Part shown: piece by piece, positions 5,934 through 15,052 of the stretch | Numbering within the stretch: position 1 is the first letter of the stretch | Layout of the letters: every line of letters begins with the position of its first letter | Source: a virus | Strand: one strand, 5' to 3' | IMG/VR virus record: IMGVR_UViG_3300000525_000043 | Location: 1 to 23,786 of that record | Length of the DNA stretch: 23,786 nucleotides | Notes under the pieces: generated by a model | What the model was told of the DNA's origin: nothing | Seen by the model: only the letters and a program-made list of their open reading frames with translations | Database searches by the model: none | Made by a program: the position numbers and the translations under genes

Positions 5934-7889
5934 ATGATAAAGCAACTACACATTGACGTGGAAACCTTTAGCTCAATATCAATTAAAGATTCAGGTCATT
6001 ATAAATATACACAAGCATTAGATTTTGAATGCTTAATGTGTGCCTACGCATTTGATAATGGGACGATAAAGGTAATAGACTTAGCGTTAGGGGAACAACT
6101 CCCAAAAGAATTCACGGATGCTCTAAAAAACCCAAGAGTAGAAAAACACGCACACAATGCCTCATTTGAAAGACAGGTGTTTAAAGCAATGGGTTACAAC
6201 ATACCCATAAACCAGTGGTACTGTAATGCTGTAAAGTCCGCATATTGTGGCTTACCTCTCTCTTTAGGTGGTGTATCTAAAGCCTTAGATTTAGGTGAAA
6301 AAGGGAAGTCTTCAGCAGGTATAGCTCTTATAAAGTTTTTCTGCATACCAATTAAACCTACAAAACGCAATGGCTATGCTGTAAGAAATTACGCATCAGA
6401 CAATTTAGAAAAGTGGGAGCAGTTTAAAGAATACTGCAACAGAGATGTTGAAGCAGAAAGAGAAATAGGCTACATACTATCTGAGTATAAAATACCACAA
6501 TTTGAAAGAGAAAACTACATACTTGACCAGGAGATAAATGACCGTGGCATTAAAGTAGATATTAAAATGGCTACAATATGTAGAGATATAAACTACAAGT
6601 ACGTAGCTAAGATAAAGGCCAAGATGATAGAATTATCTGGTGTAGAAAATCCCAACAGCCCCAAGCAGCTTAAAGATTGGCTCGGTAAGCACTTGCAAAG
6701 AGAAGTAAAATCATTAGCAAAAGATGACATCGAAGGATTAATCGAAGAAGCTGGCTTGGGCCCTGTTGCGGATGTTTTAAATTACCGTAGAAAAATAGCC
6801 AAAACCTCGACCACAAAATATATTGCGATGCTAAATTGCGCTTGTGATAATGACAGGGTTTACGGGCTCTTTCAATTCTATGGTGCTAACCGTACAGGTA
6901 GATGGGCTGGCAGGTTAGTACAACTTCAAAACCTACCTAGAAATTATATAAGTGATTTAGACGCCACTAGAGAGGCTGTAAAACAGGATGATTATGAATT
7001 GATCGAGATACTGTTTGAAGACGTCTCAGACATCTTATCTCAGCTGATACGAACCACGTTTGTTGCAAAACATGATCACACATTTGTAGTTGCTGACTTC
7101 AGCGCTATTGAAGCTAGAATATTATCATGGTTAGCAAAAGAAAAATGGAGAGAAGACGTATTTAGATCTCATGGAAAGATATATGAGGCATCTGCATCTT
7201 TAATGTTTAATGTACCGATAGAGGAAGTCACCAAAGGATCTGAACTGAGGAGTAAAGGTAAAAACGCAGAGTTAGCTCTAGGCTATCAAGGTGCAGTAGG
7301 TGCAATGGTTAGAATGGGGGGTGAAGAAATGGGTATGGACACGGCTGAAATGAAAGCTGTAGTTCGTAAATGGAGAAAAGCAAATCCAAACATAGTCAAA
7401 CTCTGGCATCACATGGGTGATTGTATGTACTCATGCCTAAAGAAAAGAGGCACAGTAAAATCTAACTACAATGGTATAACATTCCACTGTGATGATAAAT
7501 GCATAAGAATACAATTACCCTCTGGTAGATCTCTGTATTACTGGGACCCAGTGTTTAAACAAAACAAGTTTGGAGATCAAGCAGTAGCTTACAGAAACCT
7601 AGAGAAAAACCAATGGATATATGTTGAGACTTACGGAGGTAAAATTGTTGAGAATATAGTGCAAGCTATATCAAGAGACCTCTTAGCTGACTCAATGATA
7701 CGACTCGATAAAGCTGGGTTTGACATAACTATGCACGTTCATGATGAAGCTGTTGCAGAGCAACCTAATGCTGACGCAGAAGAAACCCTTAAATCAATGT
7801 GTGCTATAATGGGAGAAGATGTAACCTGGGCTAAAGGATTACCTTTAAAAGCAGATGGATATGTAACTAGATACTATAAAAAAGACTAA
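5934..7889 (+). CDS. Family A DNA polymerase with 3'-5' exonuclease domain
   Basis: 651 residues from the ATG at 5934. An upstream in-frame TTG at 5895 lies inside the RNA stem described above, so ATG 5934 is preferred. N-terminal DEDD exonuclease: Exo I HIDVETFS (D8, E10), Exo II HNASFERQ (N75), Exo III EYCNRDVEAE (Y167, D171). Polymerase: motif A VADFSAIEARIL (D388), motif B RSKGKNAELALGYQG (R439, K443), motif C MHVHDEAVAE (H603, D604). This is the replicative polymerase of the DUF2800/DUF2815 phage module. If the hydroxymethyl-dCMP pathway downstream is real, this enzyme would need to accept hydroxymethyl-dCTP. No intein or domain loss is seen. Confidence 0.95.
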   Translation: MIKQLHIDVETFSSISIKDSGHYKYTQALDFECLMCAYAFDNGTIKVIDLALGEQLPKEFTDALKNPRVEKHAHNASFERQVFKAMGYNIPINQWYCNAVKSAYCGLPLSLGGVSKALDLGEKGKSSAGIALIKFFCIPIKPTKRNGYAVRNYASDNLEKWEQFKEYCNRDVEAEREIGYILSEYKIPQFERENYILDQEINDRGIKVDIKMATICRDINYKYVAKIKAKMIELSGVENPNSPKQLKDWLGKHLQREVKSLAKDDIEGLIEEAGLGPVADVLNYRRKIAKTSTTKYIAMLNCACDNDRVYGLFQFYGANRTGRWAGRLVQLQNLPRNYISDLDATREAVKQDDYELIEILFEDVSDILSQLIRTTFVAKHDHTFVVADFSAIEARILSWLAKEKWREDVFRSHGKIYEASASLMFNVPIEEVTKGSELRSKGKNAELALGYQGAVGAMVRMGGEEMGMDTAEMKAVVRKWRKANPNIVKLWHHMGDCMYSCLKKRGTVKSNYNGITFHCDDKCIRIQLPSGRSLYYWDPVFKQNKFGDQAVAYRNLEKNQWIYVETYGGKIVENIVQAISRDLLADSMIRLDKAGFDITMHVHDEAVAEQPNADAEETLKSMCAIMGEDVTWAKGLPLKADGYVTRYYKKD

Positions 7890-7901
7890 CATAATGCATT
7901 T

Positions 7902-10316
7902 ATGAAATATGATGGGTATGTTGACATTGCCAAGGGGCGAAGTGCTGAATCAAAACTTTGGAAAAACAAAAAAATACTTTACTCAGAATTTGTTAGGCAG
8001 TTAAGCCGGGAAAACAAAACAACTGAAACTTATAAAGAATTTATAGCCGCAAACAAAAAGGAGCAGGGCTTCATAAAAGACGTAGGAGGTTATGTTGGTG
8101 GCTATTTAAGAGGTGGTAAAAGAAACCCTAAAAATGTAGTTCACAGGCAAATAATAACTTTAGATATTGACTTTGCACACATTAATTTTTGGGATGACTT
8201 CACTCTACTTTTTGGCAATGCTGCTTTAATACACGCAACACACAAACACTGCGAAGCAAACCCTAGGTATAGATTGATAATTCCTATAAATAGGGAGGTA
8301 ACAGCTGACGAGTACGTAGCAATATCAAGAAGCATTGCTGGTACAATGGGCATTGATTTATTTGATAACACTACATTTGAAACTAATAGGTTGATGTTTT
8401 GGCCTTCGAATCCAAAAGACATTGACTACTATTTTAGAAGCCAAGACGGCCCTTGGATAGATGCTGATGAGAAACTAAACTCATACACAGACTGGAAAGA
8501 CACGAGTTTGTGGCCAACTGCAAAAAAATCTCTTAGCGATCTTTCAATAAATGGTAAAAAGCAAGAAGACCCAGAAAACAAAAAGGGAATTGTTGGCGCG
8601 TTTTGCAGGTCATACACTATAGCAGAAGCAATAGAAAAATACCTATCAGAAATATACCTAGCTACTGAGAAAGAAGACCGCTACACTTATAGAAAAGGCT
8701 CCACTTCTTCTGGGCTTATTGTATATGAAGATAAATTTGCTTTTTCTCACCATGGTACAGACCCATGTTCAGGTAAATTAAGTAATGCATTTGACTTAGT
8801 TAGGCTCCAGTTATATAGCCACAAAGATAGTGATGGCACACCAAAAGGAAATAGACAGCCAAGCTTTAGAGCCATGGAAGATCTAGTGCAAAAAGATAAA
8901 AAGGTTAAAAAAACAATCGCTGGGGACAATCTATCTAATGCTAAATATGAATTTGGGGAATATACAGAAGATGGAGAAAAAGACCAAACCAATGACACCA
9001 ATGGCATAGAGGGTGATCAAGAAGACATTGATTGGATGACAGAATTAGATGTTGATGGCCGAGGTAGATATTTATCTACAGCAAACAACATAACTGCTAT
9101 AATTGCAAATGATATTAGATTAAAGGAGGCATTTAAGCAAAACAAATTTGACAACAAGAGGTATGTATTTAAAAACCTACCTTGGAGAAAAATAGCAGAA
9201 TCAGAGCCAATAAAAAATGTTGACTACTCAGGTGTAAGAAATTATATTGAAAGTGTTTACGGAATTTCAGGTTCACTTAAAATAGATGACTCTTTAGCTT
9301 TGGAGTTTGAAAAGAGATCTTTCCACCCAATAATAGATTATATGAATTCTCTTGAATGGGACAAAGTTCCTAGAATTGATAATCTACTCATAGACTATTT
9401 CGGTGCAGAGGATAATATATACACTAAAGAGGCAATACGAAAAACTTTAGTGGGTGCAGTCTCCAGAATAATGAACCCAGGGTGTAAGTTTGATATGGTT
9501 CTAACTTTGATTGGAGATCAAGGCACAAACAAAAGTAGCTTCTTTAAGATATTAGGCAAGCAGTGGTTTTCAGATACTTTCATGACTGTTCAAGGTAAAG
9601 AAGCTTTAGAACAAATACAAGGCGCTTGGATAATAGAAATAGCCGAGTTATCGGGTTTTAGAAAAGCTGAGGTAGAGGCAGTAAAACATTTCCTAACCAA
9701 ACAAGAAGATCAATTTAGACCAGCATACGCTAGATCTTCTGAGACATTTAAAAGGCAATGCATATTTGTAGGTACAACAAACAAAAAAGATTTCCTAACT
9801 GATGCAACTGGTAACCGTAGATTTAATCCAGTAGACATAAACCCTAACCTAGTTAAAAAAGATGTTTGGACTGAATTGCCTGATGAAGTAGACCAAATAT
9901 GGGCAGAAGCCTACACAGCATATAAGAACGGCGAGAAACTATTCTTAAGTGGAAAAGCTGAAGCTGCAGCTAAAGACGAGCAATCAAAACATATTGAAAT
10001 TGATGACAGAACTGGTATAATAGAGCAGTACCTAGAAAAAGGATTACCAGATGATTGGGATGACAGAGAGTTATTTGAAAGAAGAACATACATAGGAGAC
10101 CCAATAGCTGATGGTGATATTGAAAAGCAATTTGTCTGCATAGCAGAAATATGGTGCGAGTGTTTAGGCAAAGAAAAAGAGAATATGAACCGCTACACCA
10201 CTAGAGAAATAAATGACATAATGAAAGGCTTAGAAGAATGGGAGTACCACACATCAACAAAAACATTTAAGCATTATGGTAAGCAAAAATTTTATTCAAG
10301 AAAATCAATACTTTGA
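7902..10316 (+). CDS. Primase-helicase: AEP-like N terminus and VirE/D5-type SF3-like helicase
   Basis: 804 residues. The N-terminal third looks like an archaeo-eukaryotic-type primase (PrimPol): IITLDIDFAH with D88 and D90, an Ala-Thr-His segment at 112-114 and RYRLIIP at 122-128. The C-terminal half is a VirE-like (PF05272) AAA+/SF3 helicase: Walker A GDQGTNKSS (538-546), Walker B WIIEIAEL (E579, E582), an FVGTTN sensor and the closing TGNRRFNPVDI arginine motif. It should prime and unwind at the replication fork. A linker of low complexity (about 345-375) joins the parts. It starts 12 bp after the polymerase stop and its TGA overlaps the next gene's TTG. Confidence 0.9.
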   Translation: MKYDGYVDIAKGRSAESKLWKNKKILYSEFVRQLSRENKTTETYKEFIAANKKEQGFIKDVGGYVGGYLRGGKRNPKNVVHRQIITLDIDFAHINFWDDFTLLFGNAALIHATHKHCEANPRYRLIIPINREVTADEYVAISRSIAGTMGIDLFDNTTFETNRLMFWPSNPKDIDYYFRSQDGPWIDADEKLNSYTDWKDTSLWPTAKKSLSDLSINGKKQEDPENKKGIVGAFCRSYTIAEAIEKYLSEIYLATEKEDRYTYRKGSTSSGLIVYEDKFAFSHHGTDPCSGKLSNAFDLVRLQLYSHKDSDGTPKGNRQPSFRAMEDLVQKDKKVKKTIAGDNLSNAKYEFGEYTEDGEKDQTNDTNGIEGDQEDIDWMTELDVDGRGRYLSTANNITAIIANDIRLKEAFKQNKFDNKRYVFKNLPWRKIAESEPIKNVDYSGVRNYIESVYGISGSLKIDDSLALEFEKRSFHPIIDYMNSLEWDKVPRIDNLLIDYFGAEDNIYTKEAIRKTLVGAVSRIMNPGCKFDMVLTLIGDQGTNKSSFFKILGKQWFSDTFMTVQGKEALEQIQGAWIIEIAELSGFRKAEVEAVKHFLTKQEDQFRPAYARSSETFKRQCIFVGTTNKKDFLTDATGNRRFNPVDINPNLVKKDVWTELPDEVDQIWAEAYTAYKNGEKLFLSGKAEAAAKDEQSKHIEIDDRTGIIEQYLEKGLPDDWDDRELFERRTYIGDPIADGDIEKQFVCIAEIWCECLGKEKENMNRYTTREINDIMKGLEEWEYHTSTKTFKHYGKQKFYSRKSIL

Positions 10317-10612
10317 ATAAGGCAAAAAAAGACAGTGAAAAAAAAATTGAACGCCTCTTAGTTGATGAGTCAAAAAGAATAGGCGGATGGGCACTAAAAT
10401 TGGTGCCTGACTTTTTTAGCGGCTTACCAGATAGACTGTGCTTGTTTCCTGGTGGCCGCCTATTTTTTATTGAAACAAAATCTACAAAAGATAAACCTAG
10501 AAAATTACAGAAAATAATCCACAAAAGACTTACTGATATGGGATTTAAAGTCTTAGTGATTGACACAATGAACGAAGTTAAAAAATTCATAACTGATGTT
10601 GAAAAAAACTGA
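10313..10612 (+). CDS. VRR-NUC domain nuclease
   Basis: 99 residues, stand-alone VRR-NUC (PD-(D/E)XK superfamily), the small nuclease regularly placed between the VirE helicase and the SNF2 helicase in phage genomes. The active-site pattern is clear: SGLPDRLCLFPGG with D40, then FFIETKS with E54 and K56. Upstream ALKLVPDFFSG matches the usual hydrophobic strand before the motif. The start is TTG at 10313, overlapping the primase-helicase TGA by 4 bp; no ATG precedes the conserved region in this frame (stop at 10280). Members cut branched or flap structures, probably supporting recombination or fork repair. Confidence 0.88.
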   Translation: MNKAKKDSEKKIERLLVDESKRIGGWALKLVPDFFSGLPDRLCLFPGGRLFFIETKSTKDKPRKLQKIIHKRLTDMGFKVLVIDTMNEVKKFITDVEKN

Positions 10613-11990
10613 TTTACACAGCTATCAAGACAGAGTAGTAAAACACATAGTGGACAATCCATATTGCGGTGTATTCCTAGACATGGGTTTAGGTAAAACT
10701 GCCTCATCCTTAACTGCAGCAAAGATACTCATGTACGAGGAAATGGATGTTGAGAGGATATTAATAATAGCACCTAAAAGAGTTACTGAACATGTTTGGG
10801 ACTCTGAAATAAAAAAATGGGATCACCTCAAAGATCTCAAAATAGTTAAGGTTTTAGGCAATCCAAAAAAGAGAGAAGAAGCCTTGAGAAAAGATGCTGA
10901 CATACACATAATAAGTAGGGACAACATTGCTTGGCTGTGTGGTTTGTATGGAGGTAACATGCTGCCTTTTGATATGTGCATAATTGATGAAAGTAGTAGC
11001 TTTAAAAATCACAAGTCAATTAGATTTAAGGCGTTAAAAATGGTGCAACCTTCTTTTAAAAGAGTTGTTCTTTTAACTGGGACACCTTCACCAAATGGGC
11101 TTCTAGATCTCTGGGCACAAATGTATCTACTTGACAGGGGTAAAAGGCTTGGTAGGTTTATAAGTCATTTTAGAAGAGAATTTTTCTCTAAAAATCCGTA
11201 TGTGCAGTTTAAGTTTGACATAAACAAAGGCTCTGATGCTAGAATACACGAAGCAATAGGAGATATTTGTATAAGTATGAGTTCAGAAGATTATTTAGAC
11301 CTACCTGAGAGAAATGACAATATGATAGAGATTCAATTCCCAGATAACTTAAAGAAAAAGTACAAAGAGTTTGAGCGAGAAAAAGTTCTTGAATTACTTG
11401 AAAAAATTGATGGTGAGGAAAACAATATAACTGCCATGAATGCTGCAGCTCTTTCTAATAAATTGCTGCAATTCTCAAATGGCACTGTTTATGACATGAA
11501 TAAAGATTCGCATGAAATACACGATCTTAAATTGGATGCTTTAGAGGAAATTGTTGAGTCAGCCAATGGCCAACCTATAATTATAGCCTACTCCTTTAAG
11601 CATGATGTAACTAGGATAATGAAGCGACTTAAAAAGTATGACCCAGTAAAGTTAAAAACAAATCAACACATAGATGACTGGAATGAAGGTAAAATACAAA
11701 TACTAATTATGCACCCAGCTTCTGGTGGGCATGGTTTAAACCTACAGTATGGGGGAAATACAATAGTTTGGTTCGGTCTCAACTGGTCCCTAGAATTATA
11801 CATGCAACTAAATGCTAGACTTCATAGACAAAATCAAGAAAAACCTGTATTCATACACCACTTAATGATTAAAGGAAGTATAGATGTTGAAGTTATGAGA
11901 GCATTAGGGAGAAAAGATAAATCCCAAAAAAGCTTGATGAGCGCAGTAAAAGTTATAGTGCTAGAGTATAAAAAAGAATTTAGTGTTTAA
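10596..11990 (+). CDS. SNF2-like superfamily 2 DNA helicase/translocase
   Basis: 464 residues, short phage form of SNF2 helicases. Q motif around Q11 (LHSYQDRVV), Walker A LDMGLGKTAS (28-37), DESS box IIDESSSFKN (D131, E132), motif III LLTGTPSPNG, and in the second RecA lobe GHGLNLQYGGNTIVWFGLNW and motif VI LNARLHRQNQ (R408, R411). It would translocate on duplex DNA or remodel branched structures using ATP. It overlaps the VRR-NUC gene by 17 bp and the next gene by 8 bp, so the three are translationally coupled; helicase plus structure nuclease probably act as one replication-repair pair. Confidence 0.9.
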   Translation: MLKKTDLHSYQDRVVKHIVDNPYCGVFLDMGLGKTASSLTAAKILMYEEMDVERILIIAPKRVTEHVWDSEIKKWDHLKDLKIVKVLGNPKKREEALRKDADIHIISRDNIAWLCGLYGGNMLPFDMCIIDESSSFKNHKSIRFKALKMVQPSFKRVVLLTGTPSPNGLLDLWAQMYLLDRGKRLGRFISHFRREFFSKNPYVQFKFDINKGSDARIHEAIGDICISMSSEDYLDLPERNDNMIEIQFPDNLKKKYKEFEREKVLELLEKIDGEENNITAMNAAALSNKLLQFSNGTVYDMNKDSHEIHDLKLDALEEIVESANGQPIIIAYSFKHDVTRIMKRLKKYDPVKLKTNQHIDDWNEGKIQILIMHPASGGHGLNLQYGGNTIVWFGLNWSLELYMQLNARLHRQNQEKPVFIHHLMIKGSIDVEVMRALGRKDKSQKSLMSAVKVIVLEYKKEFSV

Positions 11991-12372
11991 GATCTCTAGC
12001 AATAAACCTGATCATATATGTGTAGCATACAGGTGTAAGAATAAAAGAAATGGCGGAGATAGATTTTGTAGTAAGCATAGGCACAGATACACTAAATACA
12101 AAGACCCAATATCTTATACTTACCACTCAATAAAAAGTAATGCTAAACGTAGAGGTAAAGAATTTACTATAACCAAAGCTGAGTTTGCAGAATTCTGTGG
12201 GGAAACCAACTACTTAAAATTAAAAGGGAGATTGCGTAGTTCTGCATCAATTGACAGGATTGATTCTAGCTTAGGTTATACCAAAGACAATATACAGATA
12301 CTCAGTTTAAGTATAAACTCATCTAAAGGGAATAGAGACAACATAGACAATGATGACGGGGTTCCATTCTAA
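11983..12372 (+). CDS. HNH-like protein with N-terminal zinc finger
   Basis: 129 residues from a GTG start that overlaps the helicase stop. N-terminal zinc site: C13 and C18 (ICVAYRCKN), C29 and H32 (RFCSKH). The C-terminal half has SASIDRIDSSLGYTKDNIQI followed by LSLSINSSKG, the pattern of a divergent HNH fold (D-R-I-D, GYxxDN, then N and K) known from homing-type and phage endonucleases. The usual first His of HNH is not evident, so nuclease activity is uncertain. It closes the replication block and is followed by a terminator-promoter module. It may be a free-standing homing endonuclease or a phage DNA-processing enzyme. Confidence 0.65.
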   Translation: MFKISSNKPDHICVAYRCKNKRNGGDRFCSKHRHRYTKYKDPISYTYHSIKSNAKRRGKEFTITKAEFAEFCGETNYLKLKGRLRSSASIDRIDSSLGYTKDNIQILSLSINSSKGNRDNIDNDDGVPF

Positions 12373-12384
12373 TCATTAAAAATA

Positions 12385-12413
12385 ATTTTAAATCATTATT
12401 AAAATAGTTTTTT
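12385..12413 (+). terminator. AT-only terminator hairpin after the HNH-like gene
   Basis: ATTTTAA (12385-12391) pairs perfectly with TTAAAAT (12399-12405), loop ATCATTA, followed by a T-tract at 12408-12413. The stem is weak, but the ATCATT loop is the one found in the stronger terminators of the accessory region. Confidence 0.4.
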
Positions 12414-12431
12414 ATTTCTATTTAATATAAG

Positions 12432-12439
12432 TATATTAG
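12432..12439 (+). promoter_or_regulatory. Candidate promoter TATATTAG of the modification operon
   Basis: One mismatch to TAnnTTTG, 18 nt after a six-T tract, 32 bp before the ATG at 12472. From here to the terminator at 16730 no other good promoter was seen, so it probably drives the repeat protein, carbamoyltransferase, kinase, dUTPase and hydroxymethylase genes together. Confidence 0.4.
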
Positions 12440-12471
12440 CTGAACATAATAATCAACATAAATAATTTAAA

Positions 12472-13314
12472 ATGAAGGCAAAACACTATGCATTTAGGGA
12501 CAGACATGAAATTGTACTTGAGACAGGCAAAACATACAAATCATTTCAAGGAGAAAAAGAAGGAACTTTCCGAGATAGGGTTATAGAAAAAGTAAGCGAA
12601 ACAAATGCAAACTCCTTAGAAATACTGAAGATATGTCAAGAGGATATAAAAAACCTGGCAACTGCTATAGCTGAAAAGCGCTTGCTGAAATCTAAAGGAT
12701 TAGAAAAAGAAATGCTTCAAGACCTACTACAATCAAGAAGTAAAAAAGGCAATACTGCCGAAAAACCAAGTAGTGAACCAGAAACAAAAGACATGAAGAC
12801 AAAAAAAGAAGAAACCAACGATGATTTATTGGGACCAGAGGTAGTGGCCACTGAGCCAAAAGCAGAAGCTAAGCCAAAAGCAGAAGCTAAGCCAAAAGCT
12901 AAGCCAAAAGCAGAAGCTAAGCCAAAAGCTAAGCCAAAAGCTAAGCCAAAAGCTAAGCCAAAAGCAGAAGCTAAGCCAAAAGCAGAAGCTAAGCCAAAAG
13001 CAGAAGCTAAGCCAAAAGCAGAAGCTAAGCCAAAAGCTGAACCTAAAGAAAAGGACACAAGAACCGCTGATGAAAAAAAGGATGACAGAGTAGCTGAGCT
13101 AAAGGAATTTAAGGAGACAGCTCAATACAAAAAAGCGTTAGAGGATGTCGGTAAAACAGTAATTTTCTCGGCAGGAAAAACTAAGAATGGTAAAGGTGAG
13201 ATTAGAAGCTTATCTTTGAACAAAACTCTCACTAAAATATACTACACAGTAGTTAATGAAAAGAACAAAAAGCGAGAGTGTGTTACTTTAGGTAATGTAG
13301 AATTTGTAAAGTAG
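12472..13314 (+). CDS. Lys/Ala/Pro-repeat protein at the head of the modification operon
   Basis: 280 residues. An N-terminal domain of about 95 residues (KHYAFRDRHEIVLETGKTYK, then helices) and a C-terminal domain of about 80 residues (KKALEDVGKTVIFSAGKTKN to VTLGNVEFVK) flank a central tract, residues about 128-192, of PKAEAK and PKAK units. Such basic Ala/Pro/Lys tracts resemble histone H1 tails and TolA-like linkers; they can bind DNA or act as an extended spacer. I do not recognise the flanking domains. It ends 4 bp before the carbamoyltransferase ATG, so it is in the same transcript; a role in DNA modification or in packing modified DNA is possible but unproven. Confidence 0.6.
   Translation: MKAKHYAFRDRHEIVLETGKTYKSFQGEKEGTFRDRVIEKVSETNANSLEILKICQEDIKNLATAIAEKRLLKSKGLEKEMLQDLLQSRSKKGNTAEKPSSEPETKDMKTKKEETNDDLLGPEVVATEPKAEAKPKAEAKPKAKPKAEAKPKAKPKAKPKAKPKAEAKPKAEAKPKAEAKPKAEAKPKAEPKEKDTRTADEKKDDRVAELKEFKETAQYKKALEDVGKTVIFSAGKTKNGKGEIRSLSLNKTLTKIYYTVVNEKNKKRECVTLGNVEFVK
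12855..13045 (+). repeat. Mixed 18-bp and 12-bp tandem repeat inside a coding region
   Basis: Seven 18-bp units CCAAAAGCAGAAGCTAAG (PKAEAK) and four 12-bp units CCAAAAGCTAAG (PKAK), nearly identical at DNA level, in the order 18,18,12,18,12,12,12,18,18,18,18, then one diverged unit. Both lengths keep the reading frame, so the tract can grow or shrink by slippage without breaking the gene. Confidence 0.95.
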
Positions 13315-13318
13315 ATTT

Positions 13319-15052
13319 ATGTTAGACAGAAAAAACAGCGCTGGACTTATGATAACCTTAGGGCATAACTCCAGCGCCGTATTCTATGATGGCACACAAA
13401 AGCCAATAGGATATGAGGAGGAAAGGCTCAATGGGATAAAATCAAGTTCTGCATTCCCGCAGAAATCAATTGAGGAGATAATAAGAAATGTTGAAGCTGC
13501 CAAATTGCAGGGTGCCAAGATATTTGTTTCACACTGGTTCGACACATTTGAACCTAGGTATTTCCCAGGTAAGTACTACGACTACGATTACATGCATCTG
13601 CTAATGAACAGATATGACATGAAACTCGTGCTGCTTTCAAGGGAGTTTACACACCACGATGCTCATGCATATTCTTCATTAGCATTTTTAGAGAACAGGA
13701 CTAATGCTGGGGTAGAAATAGAAACCAACACCCACTTTGTAGTTGCTGATGGTTTTGGAAATGAAAAGGAAGTTATATCAGTTTATAAATTAAGTGAACA
13801 AAAACCTGGTGAATTGGATTTAGTGAGCCGTATACATGGGTACGAAAGGTCATTGGGTTTATTATACCAATATGCCACTTCCTTTTGCGGTATGAAAGAA
13901 ACACAAGATGAGTATAAATTTCTTGGGTATGAGTCTAAAATAGAAGAGAATGTAAGCCTAGAAGGTATTCAGTTATTAAAGCATGAGTCATATCGTATTA
14001 CTGATTATATCTGGACTAGCATGGGTGGTGCTACGCCAAAAACCGAAGCTACAAAGCATTTAGACTCTGCTGCATTGCTGGGAGTTAAGCTTAGCTATCA
14101 CAATGAATTTGCTAAAATCATAGAGAGGTTAAAAGAAATTGAAGTTGTAGAACAGCCAACATCAGGTTTCATACGCAGTTCAATTGGTTTTGTAATACAA
14201 TCCTGTGTTGAGAATATAATGAGTAAAGTTATTTCTGCTTATGACATAGAAAATGTTGTATTATCTGGTGGGTGCTTTTATAATGTAAAGCTAAACAACC
14301 ACGTATTGACTAGAGTAAAAGGCCAAGTATGTGTTTTACCTTTAGCTGGTGATCAAGGTGCAGCAATAGGAATGTATAGAAAATACATAGGAGCATTTGA
14401 TTTTTCAGACCTATGTTTTGGCAAAAGGAAATTATCGAAAAAAGTTAACATAAATTTTACTTCGCCAGTAAAGTTTGTTGATTCTGAAGAGGAATTCATA
14501 CAGACTGTTGTAGAACTTATAGATAAGAACCACATAGTCAACGTCATGCATGGCGATATGGAGTTTGGACCAAGAGCTTTGTGTAACACAAGCACATTAG
14601 CTTTACCCACAGCAAAAAATGTTGCATACATAAATCACATAAACAGAAGGAATACAGTAATGCCTATGGCACCTGTAATACTCAATAAATATGTAGAGTG
14701 TGTGTTCGACAAATCTGAAAATGTTTCTAGAGTGTTAGCTTCAAATGAATACATGGTTATGACCCATGATATTTGCGAAGATGTATCATTATCTGAGAAA
14801 TACCAAGGTATTATTCATAAATACCCATTAGAGGCTAGGTATAGCGGGCGTCCTCAAATTGTAAGAGACAGAAGCACAATCATAGGAAAAATACTTGATA
14901 AAGCAAATTCCATGTGCTTGATAAACACATCTTTTAATACACATGGCACTCCAATACTGTTTAGTGTGTACGATGCTGTTTGGGACTTTACTAAGCAGCG
15001 GGCTTTAGACTATGAAAGATTAGCACATCTAGTAATTTTAACAAATGATTAG
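13319..15052 (+). CDS. NodU/CmcH-family O-carbamoyltransferase, probable 5-hydroxymethylcytosine carbamoyltransferase
   Basis: 577 residues, full length for the family. Kae1-like ATP/metal domain: TLGHNSSAVFYDG (13-25), HHDAH (112-116, metal ligands), VADGFGNE (142-149), LSGGCFYNVKLN (315-326), AGDQGAA (343-349). Then EFGPRAL (415-421), INRRNTVMPMAPVI (441-454), ARYSGRPQIV (506-515) and LINTSFNTHGTPI (534-546). The family transfers carbamoyl from carbamoyl phosphate via carbamoyl-AMP to a hydroxyl. Most members act on antibiotics or Nod factors; phage members are known that carbamoylate 5-hydroxymethylcytosine in DNA. Linked kinase, dUTPase-fold and dCMP-hydroxymethylase-like genes support that substrate. 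Oddity: the usual ALGNRS is ALCNTS here. Confidence 0.9.
   Translation: MLDRKNSAGLMITLGHNSSAVFYDGTQKPIGYEEERLNGIKSSSAFPQKSIEEIIRNVEAAKLQGAKIFVSHWFDTFEPRYFPGKYYDYDYMHLLMNRYDMKLVLLSREFTHHDAHAYSSLAFLENRTNAGVEIETNTHFVVADGFGNEKEVISVYKLSEQKPGELDLVSRIHGYERSLGLLYQYATSFCGMKETQDEYKFLGYESKIEENVSLEGIQLLKHESYRITDYIWTSMGGATPKTEATKHLDSAALLGVKLSYHNEFAKIIERLKEIEVVEQPTSGFIRSSIGFVIQSCVENIMSKVISAYDIENVVLSGGCFYNVKLNNHVLTRVKGQVCVLPLAGDQGAAIGMYRKYIGAFDFSDLCFGKRKLSKKVNINFTSPVKFVDSEEEFIQTVVELIDKNHIVNVMHGDMEFGPRALCNTSTLALPTAKNVAYINHINRRNTVMPMAPVILNKYVECVFDKSENVSRVLASNEYMVMTHDICEDVSLSEKYQGIIHKYPLEARYSGRPQIVRDRSTIIGKILDKANSMCLINTSFNTHGTPILFSVYDAVWDFTKQRALDYERLAHLVILTND

Noticed and set aside
10267-10722. 151-codon minus-strand frame
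   Set aside because: Lies antisense to the VRR-NUC gene and the start of the SNF2-like helicase, both of which have clear catalytic motifs.
12717-13058. Minus-strand frame with a perfect FGLASA repeat
   Set aside because: It is the complement of the Lys/Ala/Pro repeat tract and has no coding signal of its own.
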